Positions 1 to 8,809 of a DNA stretch of 64,000 bases are shown here, in pieces. A model generated the notes under the pieces. It was not told the DNA's origin. It worked only from the letters and a program-made list of their open reading frames with translations, and ran no database searches. Where the stretch lies: contig NZ_LT699745.1 in assembly GCF_900155385.1 (NCBI RefSeq), positions 649,720 to 713,719 on the forward strand, given 5' to 3'. Within the stretch, counting starts at the first letter, position 1. Each line of letters starts with the position of its first letter. Source of the stretch: Vreelandella massiliensis (lineage in GTDB: Bacteria; Pseudomonadota; Gammaproteobacteria; Pseudomonadales; Halomonadaceae). Both the position numbers and the translations under genes were made by a program.

Positions 1-2
1 TG

Positions 3-617
3 CCGCGCCTGTTGCCCGAACCGCTGGGGCGCGCGCTGGGGGAAGCCTTCGCCGAGGCCGGCATGCGCTTAGCGCTGGGGCGCGGCCTTGAACGCATCGC
101 CCTTGGCACCGGCGAGCGCGTGGCGCTAACGCTGGACGACCATGACGTCATCGAAGCCGATCTGGTGCTGCTGGCCACCGGCCTTACCCCCCGCACCGCG
201 CTTGCCGCCTCCGCCGGGCTTGAGGTCACGGCCAGCGGCATCGCCGTTGACCGCACCCTGCAAACCTCGCACCCGGCGATTTTTGCGCTGGGCGACGCGG
301 CTTGCGTCGACGGGGTGAACGCCATGTACGTGCAGCCGCTGCAAGCCAGCGCCAAAGCCCTGGCCAAAACGCTGACCGGTAACCCCATGCCGGTACACTT
401 TGGCGCCTGGCCGGTGATGGTCAAAACGCCCCTGCTGCCGGTGGTGGCCTATCCGCCACGGGTGACGCCCGCGCGCTGGCGCATTGAGTCAGACGGTGCG
501 GATATGAGCGCGCTGGCCGAAGATAAAGACGGACGTTTGATCGGTTTTGCGTTGACAGGCGGCTGCGTGAGACGGAAAGTGGAGCTTTCCAGGGCCGCCC
601 CTGCGCTGCTAGGCTGA
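3..617 (+). CDS. Rubredoxin-NAD(+) reductase, C-terminal part (5' end outside window)
   Basis: The reading frame is open to the left edge, so the N-terminal FAD-binding part lies outside the window. The visible part has the second FAD-contact motif IFALGDAA. The C-terminal segment, with AWPVMVKTPLLPVV and a final ALTGGCV stretch, is typical of AlkT/RubB-type rubredoxin reductases. This family passes electrons from NADH through FAD to rubredoxin, supporting alkane hydroxylation or removal of reactive oxygen. A general NAD(P)/FAD-dependent oxidoreductase is the fallback call. No rubredoxin gene is visible in the window, but it could lie just upstream. Confidence 0.8.
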   Translation, partial: PRLLPEPLGRALGEAFAEAGMRLALGRGLERIALGTGERVALTLDDHDVIEADLVLLATGLTPRTALAASAGLEVTASGIAVDRTLQTSHPAIFALGDAACVDGVNAMYVQPLQASAKALAKTLTGNPMPVHFGAWPVMVKTPLLPVVAYPPRVTPARWRIESDGADMSALAEDKDGRLIGFALTGGCVRRKVELSRAAPALLG

Positions 618-666
618 TTTTCGCCGCACCACGCGCTACGCTTGTGGCGCACGACGCACCCGACTC

Positions 667-695
667 TTGAACATTGCTGCCTCAAGCAGTGTAAA
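667..695 (+). promoter_or_regulatory. Predicted sigma70-type promoter of hupB
   Basis: A TTGAAC -35 box (667-672), a 17-bp spacer and a TGTAAA -10 box (690-695) lie about 55 bp upstream of the hupB start. Spacing is ideal and the match to consensus moderate. Prediction from sequence only. Confidence 0.45.
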
Positions 696-750
696 AAAAT
701 AGCGTTTGATAACGCCTTAACACTCAAGCTAATAAAACCGGAGATACCCA

Positions 751-1023
751 ATGCGCAAACCCGAACTCGCCGCCGCCATTGCTGAAAGCGCCGACCTGTC
801 CAAAGATAAAGCCAGCCAAGTGTTGAACGTGATCCTCGATGAGATCACCAACAGCGTCGCCAAGGGTGACGACGTCTCGCTGATCGGCTTTGGCACCTTC
901 ACCGTGCGCGAACGCGCCGCCCGTACCGGAAAAAACCCGCAAACGGGCGAGCCGCTGCAAATTCCGGCGAGCAAAAACGTGGCGTTCAAGCCCGGTAAAG
1001 CGCTCAAGGACGCAGTTTCCTAA
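751..1023 (+). CDS. hupB: DNA-binding protein HU-beta
   Basis: This 90-residue protein has the HU/IHF fold signature: an N-terminal helical dimerisation region, the GFGTF turn, and a beta-arm carrying the NPQTGEP motif with the DNA-intercalating proline. HU binds DNA with little sequence preference, bends it and compacts the nucleoid. A GGAG ribosome-binding site sits about 8 bases before the ATG. The stop codon shares its last A with the start of the next gene (TAATG), so the two are probably co-translated. HU-beta fits better than IHF because of the length and the lack of IHF-specific extensions. Confidence 0.93.
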   Translation: MRKPELAAAIAESADLSKDKASQVLNVILDEITNSVAKGDDVSLIGFGTFTVRERAARTGKNPQTGEPLQIPASKNVAFKPGKALKDAVS

Positions 1024-1379
1024 TGAAGCTGGCGCTAACGCTGTGGCTACTGGGCTTTCTGCTTAAGCGCTCGCTGCGGCGCAAGCCGCGCTTTCGTGAG
1101 CAGCTTGAGCGCATGGGCGGTTTGGATTGGGGGATCGCCACCGAAGACCTGAAAATCGCCCGCTACTACCGGATGTCACCGAAAGGCATCACCACGGGTA
1201 AGGGCTTGCCGGTGGATCTCGATTTGGAGCTGCGCTTTCACGATGCCGATACGGCGCTTGCGGTGCTTAAAAAGCCCACTCAGAAGGCGTTTCTCGACGG
1301 CATGATGAATGATCAGGTTCGCGTGGTGGGCGACTCCGCCGATATGAACCAACTGCAAAAACTGCTCAAGCACCTCTAG
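1023..1379 (+). CDS. Conserved hypothetical protein, translationally coupled to hupB
   Basis: I do not assign a function to this 118-residue protein. It starts with a short hydrophobic stretch (residues 2-15) followed by a strongly basic segment (KRSLRRKPR). The rest is a soluble alpha/beta domain of about 80 residues that loosely resembles SCP2-like lipid-binding domains, a weak impression only. Its ATG overlaps the hupB stop codon by one base, so it is expected to be expressed with HU. Confidence 0.6.
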   Translation: MKLALTLWLLGFLLKRSLRRKPRFREQLERMGGLDWGIATEDLKIARYYRMSPKGITTGKGLPVDLDLELRFHDADTALAVLKKPTQKAFLDGMMNDQVRVVGDSADMNQLQKLLKHL

Positions 1380-1527
1380 CTTGCCCCGGCCTTGGCCACC
1401 GATCGCCACGCCGCACAGCCGTTTTGCGGCGTGGCGATCAACGCCCAAGCCTCGTATACTGAGCTCTCCGACTTAGGTCTAATGCCTTTATTCCCGTTCG
1501 AGACTCAGGAGACCGACCCGCCTGCCC

Positions 1528-3711
1528 ATGCTGCTCGCTCACTCCCTTCGCCGCCTCTGGACGCTGGATAAATTCGCCTACAGCCTGCGGGTGTTTCTCG
1601 CCTTTAGCGGCGCGCTGACCTTCGCCACGCTGTGGGGCGAGATCGGCTTTGTTATCCCGCTTTTTCTCGGCATTATCGCCAGCGCCCTCTCCGAAACCGA
1701 CGATAGCTGGCAGGGGCGGCTGCAGGCGCTCGCCGTCACGCTTACTTGCTTTGCGCTAGTCTCGCTGATCGTGCAGCAACTTTTCCCCTGGCCGTGGCTT
1801 TTGGCCCTTTGGCTTGCCGGCGCCACCTTTGGCCTGATCATGCTCGGCGCCATTGGCCAGCGCTACGCCACCATCGCCTCGGGCACGCTGATTCTCTCCA
1901 TCTACGCCATGATCAATATTGAGCAGCACGGCGGCGTCGACGACGATGCGGCCTTTCGCCAGCTATTGCTGCTGATCGGCGCCGCCTGGTACGGGCTAAT
2001 CTCGGTGGCGTGGTGCGCGCTATTCTCGCGCCAGCCGGTCAAGCAGAGCATGGCGAGGCTATACAAGGCGCTCGGCCAGTACCTGGTGCTAAAATCGGCG
2101 CTATTTGAACCGGTGCGCGGGGTGGATATTCAGGCCCGGCGCGTGGCGCTGGCGCGCCAAAACGGTCAGGTGGTGGAGGCGCTCAATCACGCCAAGGAGA
2201 TACTGCTGCGCCGCATGGAGGGGCAGCGCGGCAACCGCAAGCTCAACCGCTATTTGCAGATCTACTTTATCGCCCAGGATATTCACGAACGCGCCAGCTC
2301 CACTCACTACCCGTACAGCGCGCTGACCGAGGCGTTTTTTCATCACGACGTGCTGTTTCGCTGCCAGCGGCTACTGGATCAACAGGGGCTGGCCTGCCGC
2401 CGATTGGCGAAATCGCTGCTGCTCGACCGCGCCTTCGACCACCGCCAAAGCGAAGAAGCGCTGGCGGATTTGCGCGCCTCTATCGCCAATTTGCGCGATC
2501 GCGACAAGCCCGAATGGCGCGGGCTGATGCAGCCGCTTGAGGCGCTGGCCGACAACCTCACGACCCTGGAAGCACAGATCGCCAGCGCCCATAACCCCGA
2601 CGCCAGCGAGCCGCGTAACGACACCGCGCTGCTCGACCGCTCGCCGGGGAGTCTCATTGAGGCGTGGCGGCGCGTGCGGCTGAACCTGACGCTGGGCTCG
2701 CCCACCTTTCGCCACGCGGTGCGCCTGTCGCTGGCGCTGCTCGCGGGGTACTTGCTGCTGCAGTGGCTCGACCCGGAGCAGGGCTTTTGGATTTTGCTCA
2801 CCACGCTGTTTGTTTGTCGCCCCAACTTCGCTACCACGCGCCGCTTTCTGGTCAAGCGCATCCTGGGCACGGTGCTGGGGCTTTTCGTGGGCTGGGCGTC
2901 GATCAGCCTTTTCCCGCAGGCCCAGGTGCAGAGTCTGATCGCGGTGGCCGCCGGGGTGGGCTTTTTTGCCACCCGCGAGAAGCACTACCTAATCGCCACC
3001 GCCTCGATCACGCTGCTGGTGCTGTGCAGCTTCAACCAGGTGGGGGATGGCTTTGATCTGATCTGGCCGCGGCTTTTCGATACCTTGATCGGCGCGCTGA
3101 TTGCCGGGCTGGCGGTGTTTTTTATCCTTCCCGACTGGCAGGGGCGCAAGCTCTACCGCGAGGCGGCCAAGGTGCTCGATAGCCAGCGGCGCTACCTCGA
3201 CGAGGTAATTCACCAGTACGAAACCGGCAAGCAGGATGATCTCGCCTATCGGCTGGCGCGGCGCAACGCCCACAACAGCGACGCCGCCTTCTCGACCCAA
3301 ATGAACAATATTCTCCACGAGCCGGCGCACTACCGCCAACAGGATACCGAGCACGGCCTGCGCTTTCTGGTGCTTTCAAACACCCTGCTTAGCCACCTCT
3401 CCGCGCTGGGCGCCCACCGCCACCGGCTTGCCGAGGACGAGGACGACGCCGCCCTGGTGCCGGTGGCCAAGCACGTCAGCGCGCTGCTCGGGGAGCTTGC
3501 CGAGCGGCTACGCCAACGCCAGCCCACCGACGACCTTACCCAGCAAGTGGAGAGCGTGCTGCATAAGCTCGATACGCCCGCCGCGCATGAGACACAAGCG
3601 CTGACGCTCTATCGCCCGATTCAGAGCCAGCTACGCCTGATCGCGGGGCAGCTTGCGCCCCTGGCCGACGCCGCCAACCGGCTGATCGCCATCGAGCCCC
3701 CTTCGCGGTGA
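1528..3711 (+). CDS. yccS: YccS/FUSC-family inner-membrane protein
   Basis: This 727-residue protein shows the duplicated layout of the YccS/YhfK (fusaric acid resistance-like) family. A block of hydrophobic helices (about residues 20-165) is followed by a long soluble helical region (about 170-375). A second membrane block (about 395-530) contains the family-typical CRPNFATTRRF stretch, and a C-terminal cytoplasmic domain follows. The family is regarded as putative transporters or efflux proteins; the substrate is unknown. The start is supported by an AGGAG-like site about 13 bases upstream. The stop lies four bases from the ancestral stop of the convergent recG, but the present recG frame now overlaps the yccS end. 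Confidence 0.85.
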   Translation: MLLAHSLRRLWTLDKFAYSLRVFLAFSGALTFATLWGEIGFVIPLFLGIIASALSETDDSWQGRLQALAVTLTCFALVSLIVQQLFPWPWLLALWLAGATFGLIMLGAIGQRYATIASGTLILSIYAMINIEQHGGVDDDAAFRQLLLLIGAAWYGLISVAWCALFSRQPVKQSMARLYKALGQYLVLKSALFEPVRGVDIQARRVALARQNGQVVEALNHAKEILLRRMEGQRGNRKLNRYLQIYFIAQDIHERASSTHYPYSALTEAFFHHDVLFRCQRLLDQQGLACRRLAKSLLLDRAFDHRQSEEALADLRASIANLRDRDKPEWRGLMQPLEALADNLTTLEAQIASAHNPDASEPRNDTALLDRSPGSLIEAWRRVRLNLTLGSPTFRHAVRLSLALLAGYLLLQWLDPEQGFWILLTTLFVCRPNFATTRRFLVKRILGTVLGLFVGWASISLFPQAQVQSLIAVAAGVGFFATREKHYLIATASITLLVLCSFNQVGDGFDLIWPRLFDTLIGALIAGLAVFFILPDWQGRKLYREAAKVLDSQRRYLDEVIHQYETGKQDDLAYRLARRNAHNSDAAFSTQMNNILHEPAHYRQQDTEHGLRFLVLSNTLLSHLSALGAHRHRLAEDEDDAALVPVAKHVSALLGELAERLRQRQPTDDLTQQVESVLHKLDTPAAHETQALTLYRPIQSQLRLIAGQLAPLADAANRLIAIEPPSR

Positions 3712-5819
3712 CGGCCTACACCTGGCCGTAACGCCCGGCGGCGTCGCCAAGCCAGCGGCGCACCAGCACGGCGGTGGCGTGGCGATCGCCCTGTAGCGGT
3801 GGCGTGGCGATCGCCCTGTAGCGCTTGCGCCAGCGCCGTGACGCGCTCTAATAGGTCGGCGTCGCGTTCGAGATCGGCGATTTTCATCTGCGCCAGCCCC
3901 GTCTGGCGGGTACCCAGCACCTCGCCGGGGCCACGCAGCTCCAGGTCTTTTTCGGCGATGCGAAAGCCGTCGGTGGTTTCGCGCATCACGCCCAGGCGCT
4001 CGCGGGAGCTTTTGGAGAGCGGCGGGTGGTAGAGCAGCACGCAGAAACTCTCGGTGCTGCCGCGCCCCACCCGGCCGCGTAGCTGATGAAGCTGGGAAAG
4101 CCCCAAGCGCTCGGGGTTTTCGATGATCATCAAGCTGGCATTGGGCACGTCCACGCCGACCTCGATGACCGTGGTGGCAACGAGCAGATCCAGCTCGCCG
4201 CTCTTGAAGGCGTCCATCACCTCGGCTTTCTCGCCGGCCTTCATACGCCCGTGGACAAGGCCAATGGCGAGCTCGGGCAGCGCCTCGGTCAGCTCATCGC
4301 GGGTCACTTCCGCCGCCTGGCACTGCAGCGCCTCGGACTCCTCGATCAGCGTGCAGACCCAGTAGGCTTGACGGCCCTCCCCGCAGGCGCGGCGAATGCG
4401 CTCGACCACTTCCGGGCGGCGCTCATCGGAGACCACCACGGTTTTGACCGGGGTGCGCCCCGGCGGTAGCTCGTCGATCACCGAAACATCTAGGTCGGCG
4501 TAGGCGCTCATCGCCAGGGTGCGCGGGATGGGGGTCGCAGTCATGATCAGCTGGTGCGGCGTCAGCCCGCCAGCTTCGCCTTTTTCGCGCAGCGCCAGGC
4601 GCTGATGCACGCCAAAGCGGTGCTGCTCGTCGATAATCGCCAGCCCCAGGCACTGAAAGCGCACGTCCTCTTGAAACAGCGCGTGGGTGCCCACCACCAT
4701 GCGCGCGCGGCCATCGGCAATCGCCGCTTTGGCGTCGAGCCGCGCCTTGCCCTTGAGCTTGCCCGACAGCCACGCCACCTCGACCCCCAGCGGCGCAAAC
4801 CACGCCTTAAAGGCGCGGTAGTGCTGCTCGGCGAGGATTTCGGTGGGCGCCATGATCGCCGCCTGGCAGTGACCCGAAAGCGCCGAGAGCGCCGCCATCG
4901 CCGCGACCACGGTTTTGCCCGAGCCCACATCGCCCTGTACCAGCCGCAGCATGGGTGCGGCGCGGGCCAAATCGAGGCCGATCTCCTCCAGCACGCGGCG
5001 CTGGGCGCCGGTCAGCGCAAACGGCAGCTGGGCGAGAAAGCGCGCCTGCAGGCTACGCCCAGAGGGCAGCGCGGGGGCGCCGTCGGATTGGATGCGCAGG
5101 CGCACTTCGCGCAGGCTGAGCTGATGCGCCAGCAGCTCCTCAAGCGCGAGCCGGCGTGTGGCCGGGTGCTGCCCGGCGCTTAGCTGGGCGATATCCACCT
5201 CGGGAGGCGGCTGATGCAACAAATGCAGGCTGGCGTGCAGCCCGGGCAGGCGAAAACGCGCCAAGAGCGCCTCGGGGATCACATCCGGCAGCGCCTGGGG
5301 GTCGCTATCGAGCAGGCTGAGCGCCTGCTCGGCGAGCGCGCGCAGGCGGGTTTGATTCAAGCCCTCGGTAGTGGGGTAAACCGGGGTAAAGTACTCCGCT
5401 ACCGGCGCGGCCCCCGGGGTGGTCAAGCGGTACTCGGGGTGATAAAGCTCCAGGCCGGTCGCGCCGGCCCGGGCCTCGCCAAAGGCGCGCACGGTGACGC
5501 CCGGGCGTAGCTGTTGCTGCTGCGCGGGCGAGAAGTGAAAAAAGCGCAGGCTGATAATGCCGCTGGCGTCGCGCAGGCGCACCAACAAACTGCGCCGGCG
5601 CCCTTTGACCACATCGGCGGCGGTGACCTCGCCCTCCACCACCGCCTCTTGGCCGGCGCGCAGCGTGCCTATCGGCGTGAGATGGGTGCGGTCCTGGTAG
5701 CGCAGCGGCAGGTGAAAGAGAATGTCGCTGACCCGCTCGATCCCCAGGCGCGAAAGCTTTAACGCCAGCGCTTCACCCACGCCTTTCAGCGCCGTGATCG
5801 GGGCGTTAAGCGTGCTCAT
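3621..5819 (-). CDS. recG: ATP-dependent DNA helicase RecG, C-terminus frameshifted
   Basis: RecG remodels stalled replication forks and branch-migrates Holliday junctions. The N-terminal wedge/OB domain is followed by Walker A (GDVGSGKTV), the DEQH box (IIDEQHRFGVHQR), TATPIPRTL and helicase motifs V-VI (GVDVPNAS, QLRGRVGRG). The ATG at 5819 overlaps the oxyR stop (ATGA). A 25-bp tandem duplication (3771-3820) shifts the frame after the QGDRHATA stretch. The present frame then runs to 3621 with unrelated residues and overlaps the yccS 3' end. With one copy deleted, the protein would end ...RWLGDAAGRYGQV at 3716, giving 692 residues against 693 in E. coli. All helicase motifs precede the shift, so activity may survive. 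Confidence 0.9.
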   Translation of the reverse strand: MSTLNAPITALKGVGEALALKLSRLGIERVSDILFHLPLRYQDRTHLTPIGTLRAGQEAVVEGEVTAADVVKGRRRSLLVRLRDASGIISLRFFHFSPAQQQQLRPGVTVRAFGEARAGATGLELYHPEYRLTTPGAAPVAEYFTPVYPTTEGLNQTRLRALAEQALSLLDSDPQALPDVIPEALLARFRLPGLHASLHLLHQPPPEVDIAQLSAGQHPATRRLALEELLAHQLSLREVRLRIQSDGAPALPSGRSLQARFLAQLPFALTGAQRRVLEEIGLDLARAAPMLRLVQGDVGSGKTVVAAMAALSALSGHCQAAIMAPTEILAEQHYRAFKAWFAPLGVEVAWLSGKLKGKARLDAKAAIADGRARMVVGTHALFQEDVRFQCLGLAIIDEQHRFGVHQRLALREKGEAGGLTPHQLIMTATPIPRTLAMSAYADLDVSVIDELPPGRTPVKTVVVSDERRPEVVERIRRACGEGRQAYWVCTLIEESEALQCQAAEVTRDELTEALPELAIGLVHGRMKAGEKAEVMDAFKSGELDLLVATTVIEVGVDVPNASLMIIENPERLGLSQLHQLRGRVGRGSTESFCVLLYHPPLSKSSRERLGVMRETTDGFRIAEKDLELRGPGEVLGTRQTGLAQMKIADLERDADLLERVTALAQALQGDRHATATGRSPRHRRAGAPLAWRRRRALRPGVGRHREGGSMAISRLAASARGASCPAIRRSWL
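3771..3820 (+). repeat. Perfect 25-bp tandem duplication in the 3' end of recG
   Basis: Positions 3771-3795 and 3796-3820 are identical 25-mers in direct tandem. The unit is not a multiple of three, so it shifts the reading frame of recG on the minus strand. Removing one copy restores a normal RecG ending and stop at 3716-3718. Slippage between short GC-rich repeats, or an assembly error, could both produce it. Confidence 0.95.
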
Positions 5820-6760
5820 GAGACGGCGTTTTGCTCTTCGGGGGGCTGGCCATGCACCGGCTGGCGGCACTGGGAGATGGCCCGAATCAACGCGTCGATG
5901 GCTTTGGGGCGCGGAAAGCTCGCCCGCCAGGCGATCGCCACGGTGCGCGACGGCGCCGGTGGCACAAAGGGGCGGCTAACCAGCATGGCATTTTCGTAGG
6001 CATCGGTGCCCAGCGCCGATTGCGGTAGCACGGTAATCCCCAGCTTGGAGGCCACCATGTGGCGAATGGTTTCGAGCGAGCCACCTTCGGCAATCAGCGT
6101 GTTGTGCGGGCTATTGAGCTTCTGGGTGATCGCCGGGCAGGCCTCCAAAATCTGATCGCGGAAGCAGTGCCCCTCTCCCAGCAGCAGCAAGCGCTCCTTG
6201 AGCAAATCCTCTTTATGGATCGCGTCGCGTTCGACCCAGGCGTGGTTGGCGGGCATCAGCACTTCAAAGTGCTCTGCGTAGATCGGCTTGGTCACCACGT
6301 CGGTCTCGGTGAACGGCAGCGCCACGATGATCACGTCCAGCTCGCCGCTGCGCAGCTTGGTGCGCAGGGTGCCGGTCATGCTCTCTTCGATATATAGCGG
6401 CATCTGCGGCGCCGCCTCGGCCAGCGCCGGGATCAAGTGCGGAAACAGGTACGGCCCGATGGTGTAGATCGCGCCGATACGCAGCGGATTCGCGAGCTGG
6501 TCCTTGCCTTCGCTCGCCATGGCGTAGATCTGGCTGCTCTGCTCAAGCACGCGCTGCGCCTGGGCGACGATCTTCTCCCCCAGCGGCGTCACCTGAACCG
6601 TGGACTTCGAGCGCTCGAACAGCGCGGCTTCCAGCTCCTCTTCGAGCTTTTTGACCGCCACCGAGAGCGTCGGTTGCGAGACATGGCAGCGCTCCGCCGC
6701 GCGACCAAAGTGACGTTCTTGGGCAAGGGTTACGATATAGCGCAGTTCTGTTAAAGTCAT
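5816..6760 (-). CDS. oxyR: Hydrogen-peroxide-sensing LysR-type regulator OxyR
   Basis: This LysR-type regulator has an N-terminal winged helix-turn-helix (HFGRAAERCHVSQPTLS) and an effector domain holding the OxyR redox signature GEGHCFRDQILEAC. The two cysteines fall at residues 199 and 208, exactly as in E. coli OxyR, where a disulfide between them activates transcription of peroxide defence genes. The start chosen is the ATG at 6760, which gives the standard MTLTELRYIV beginning; an upstream start would add ten unrelated residues. The stop overlaps the recG start by four bases, an operon also known in Pseudomonas. Confidence 0.93.
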   Translation of the reverse strand: MTLTELRYIVTLAQERHFGRAAERCHVSQPTLSVAVKKLEEELEAALFERSKSTVQVTPLGEKIVAQAQRVLEQSSQIYAMASEGKDQLANPLRIGAIYTIGPYLFPHLIPALAEAAPQMPLYIEESMTGTLRTKLRSGELDVIIVALPFTETDVVTKPIYAEHFEVLMPANHAWVERDAIHKEDLLKERLLLLGEGHCFRDQILEACPAITQKLNSPHNTLIAEGGSLETIRHMVASKLGITVLPQSALGTDAYENAMLVSRPFVPPAPSRTVAIAWRASFPRPKAIDALIRAISQCRQPVHGQPPEEQNAVS

Positions 6761-6945
6761 AGCGGCGCCGTGGCATCCTCTGTTGGTCACCGGTGTGTCG
6801 TTATCACCCGTGCGAGTGGGTCCGTCTTCGACGGGATTTGATTGCGACTGGCTGGCCCAACGCCCGCCGACGCCCCAGCCCTTTTATGCATTTTAAAGGA
6901 GGGAAGCGGCCGCTAATAGGGATTATTTATCGCGAGGAGAGCAAC

Positions 6946-7827
6946 ATGGCATTAACCGTACTGATTATTGGCTGTGGCGATATCGGCATTACCTTAGGTC
7001 GCAAGCTGTTAGCCCAAGGCCACCGCGTGATTGGCGTTCGCCGCCAGGCCGAGGCGCTTGAAGGCACCGGTATCGAACCGCTAGCGCTAGATCTCGACGC
7101 CCTGGATGACGCCGACGCCAGCGCCCTACCGCACGCGGACTACGTGATTTACACCGTGAGCGCCGACCACTTCGAAGAGAGCGCTTACCGCCGCGCCTAC
7201 CCGGAGGGGCTGAAAAACGTGCTCAAGGTGTTAGAGCAGCACGACGCCCCGCCCCAACGCGTGCTATTTGTCTCATCGACCAGCGTTTACGGCCAGCAAG
7301 AGGGGGAGTTGGTCAACGAAGAGAGCCCCACGGAGTCCACCAGCTTCTCCGGGCGCTTGATGCGCGACGCCGAACAGGCGCTGATCGACCACGCGATCCC
7401 CGGCACGGTGGTGCGTTTTTCCGGCATTTACGGCCCCGGGCGCGACCGCTTGATCCACCAAGTCGCGGAGGGTCGCGTGGCCGCCATTACGCCGGTGGTC
7501 TACTCCAACCGCATTCATCGCGACGACTGCGTGGGGCTTTTGATGCACTTTATTCAGTGCCAAGAGCAAGGCCAGCCGCTCGAAAACCTCTACCTAGCCA
7601 GCGACTGCGAACCGGCCACTCTGCACAACGTCATGATGTGGCTCGCCTCCCAGCTCAAGGTCGACGCCACGGAGACCATGCAGTCGCCTCTGCGTCGCCG
7701 CACCAGCAAACGCTGCGACAATAGCCGCGTGCTCCAAAGCGGCTACCAGTTTCTCTACCCCACCTATCGCGAAGGGTATCAGCAGGTACTCAAAGCGGGC
7801 GGTTTTCTGGATGCGCAGAAGGCGTAA
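6946..7827 (+). CDS. NAD-dependent epimerase/dehydratase-like SDR protein
   Basis: This 293-residue extended short-chain dehydrogenase begins with a Rossmann nucleotide-binding motif (IIGCGDIGITLG). It carries a VSSTSVYG segment and a later GIYGPGR segment typical of sugar-nucleotide epimerase-like proteins such as E. coli YeeZ. The usual YxxxK catalytic pair is not obvious, so enzymatic activity is uncertain. The ATG at 6946 follows a GAGGAG site by six bases; the reading frame continues upstream without coding-like sequence. It diverges from oxyR across about 185 bp. Confidence 0.72.
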   Translation: MALTVLIIGCGDIGITLGRKLLAQGHRVIGVRRQAEALEGTGIEPLALDLDALDDADASALPHADYVIYTVSADHFEESAYRRAYPEGLKNVLKVLEQHDAPPQRVLFVSSTSVYGQQEGELVNEESPTESTSFSGRLMRDAEQALIDHAIPGTVVRFSGIYGPGRDRLIHQVAEGRVAAITPVVYSNRIHRDDCVGLLMHFIQCQEQGQPLENLYLASDCEPATLHNVMMWLASQLKVDATETMQSPLRRRTSKRCDNSRVLQSGYQFLYPTYREGYQQVLKAGGFLDAQKA

Positions 7828-7840
7828 ATGCCGGACGGCC

Positions 7841-8356
7841 TTACGCTTGGCCTGACAACGCCAAGGGGTAATAGCGCGGGCCTTCATCCGTGAGCACGGA
7901 GAGAATCAGGGTGACCTGGTGGTAGTGCCAGTGCAGCTCGAAGTCGGGCAGCGCCGAGGTATCCAGGGAGTCGGCCCGGCGCACCAGCGTGACATGCGGC
8001 GTGTAAGCCTTGGCGGGCGGCGCAAAACCCTGCAGCGCCAGCTCATCCCAAAGCCTGTGGTGAAGGCCGCCGAGCAGCGGGTCGGGATGCGACCCGCCGG
8101 CCCAGACGATGCCGGGCCCGCGAAAGCTGCCGAAAGTATCCAGCGTCCAGCTTCCCGGGCTTGGGCGCAGGCGACTCACCCAGCGGCTAAGGCGCTCCGC
8201 CCTTGCCTCGTCCACCTCGCCGAGAAAGGCCAGCGTTAGGTGCAGATTTTCATCGGGAACGCGCCGCCCCCCGCAGTGCCGGCGGGCCTGGGGGGCCAGC
8301 CGGCCGAGGGCGTCACGAAGTTCCGCTGCGGGCTCAAGGGCCCGAAAGAGGCGCAC
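7841..8356 (-). CDS. thpR: RNA 2',3'-cyclic phosphodiesterase (2H family)
   Basis: This 171-residue protein has the two HxTx signatures of 2H phosphoesterases: HLTL at residue 39 and HVTL at residue 121. ThpR/LigT enzymes hydrolyse 2',3'-cyclic phosphates on RNA to 2'-phosphates and can ligate tRNA halves in vitro. It ends 13 bases from the SDR gene stop on the opposite strand and follows ridA on the same strand, so it may be the last gene of the gmk-rpoZ-spoT-ridA unit. Confidence 0.85.
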   Translation of the reverse strand: MRLFRALEPAAELRDALGRLAPQARRHCGGRRVPDENLHLTLAFLGEVDEARAERLSRWVSRLRPSPGSWTLDTFGSFRGPGIVWAGGSHPDPLLGGLHHRLWDELALQGFAPPAKAYTPHVTLVRRADSLDTSALPDFELHWHYHQVTLILSVLTDEGPRYYPLALSGQA

Positions 8357-8374
8357 GCTCGTCGCTTTTTACCG

Positions 8375-8764
8375 TTAGTCGCCTAGAACCATCACGGCTT
8401 CGGCCTCTACCTGGGCGCCCTTGGGCAGCGCTTTGACCCCCACGGCGGCGCGGGCCGGGTAAGGCGAGGCGAAAAACTCCTCCATCACGCGGTTAACGAT
8501 GGCGAAGTTCTCCAAGTCCACCAGGTAGAGGTTGAGCTTGACGATATCGCCAAGCGAACCGGCGGCCTCTTCGCACACGGCTTGCAGGTTGGTGAAGACC
8601 TGACGCGCTTGCGCTTCGAAGTCGTCCGAGACCAGCTCCATGGTGGTGGGGTCAAGGGGAATCTGACCCGACATATACACGGTGTTACCCGCTTTGATCG
8701 CCTGCGAATAAGGGCCGATCGCGGCCGGGGCTTTCTCGGTATTGATGACTGCCTTGTTACTCAT
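8375..8764 (-). CDS. ridA: RidA-family reactive enamine/imine deaminase
   Basis: RidA hydrolyses reactive enamine/imine intermediates (for example 2-aminoacrylate) made by PLP enzymes. The 129-residue protein has the family core, including [16 protein letters not shown], the conserved arginine in PARAAVGV, and a final EAEAVM segment. The ATG at 8764 is chosen because AGGAG lies nine bases upstream; a GTG three codons earlier would overlap that site. It lies 45 bp after spoT on the same strand, an arrangement found in many gammaproteobacteria. Confidence 0.92.
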   Translation of the reverse strand: MSNKAVINTEKAPAAIGPYSQAIKAGNTVYMSGQIPLDPTTMELVSDDFEAQARQVFTNLQAVCEEAAGSLGDIVKLNLYLVDLENFAIVNRVMEEFFASPYPARAAVGVKALPKGAQVEAEAVMVLGD

Positions 8765-8809
8765 TATGAGCACTCCTGAATAAAAGAAACGAGAGAGGTG
8801 TAGGGACTA

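Noticed and set aside
2371..2985. Long minus-strand open frame opposite yccS
   Set aside because: Mirror of a GC-rich gene; no start signal, no recognisable domain, and yccS is clearly coding.
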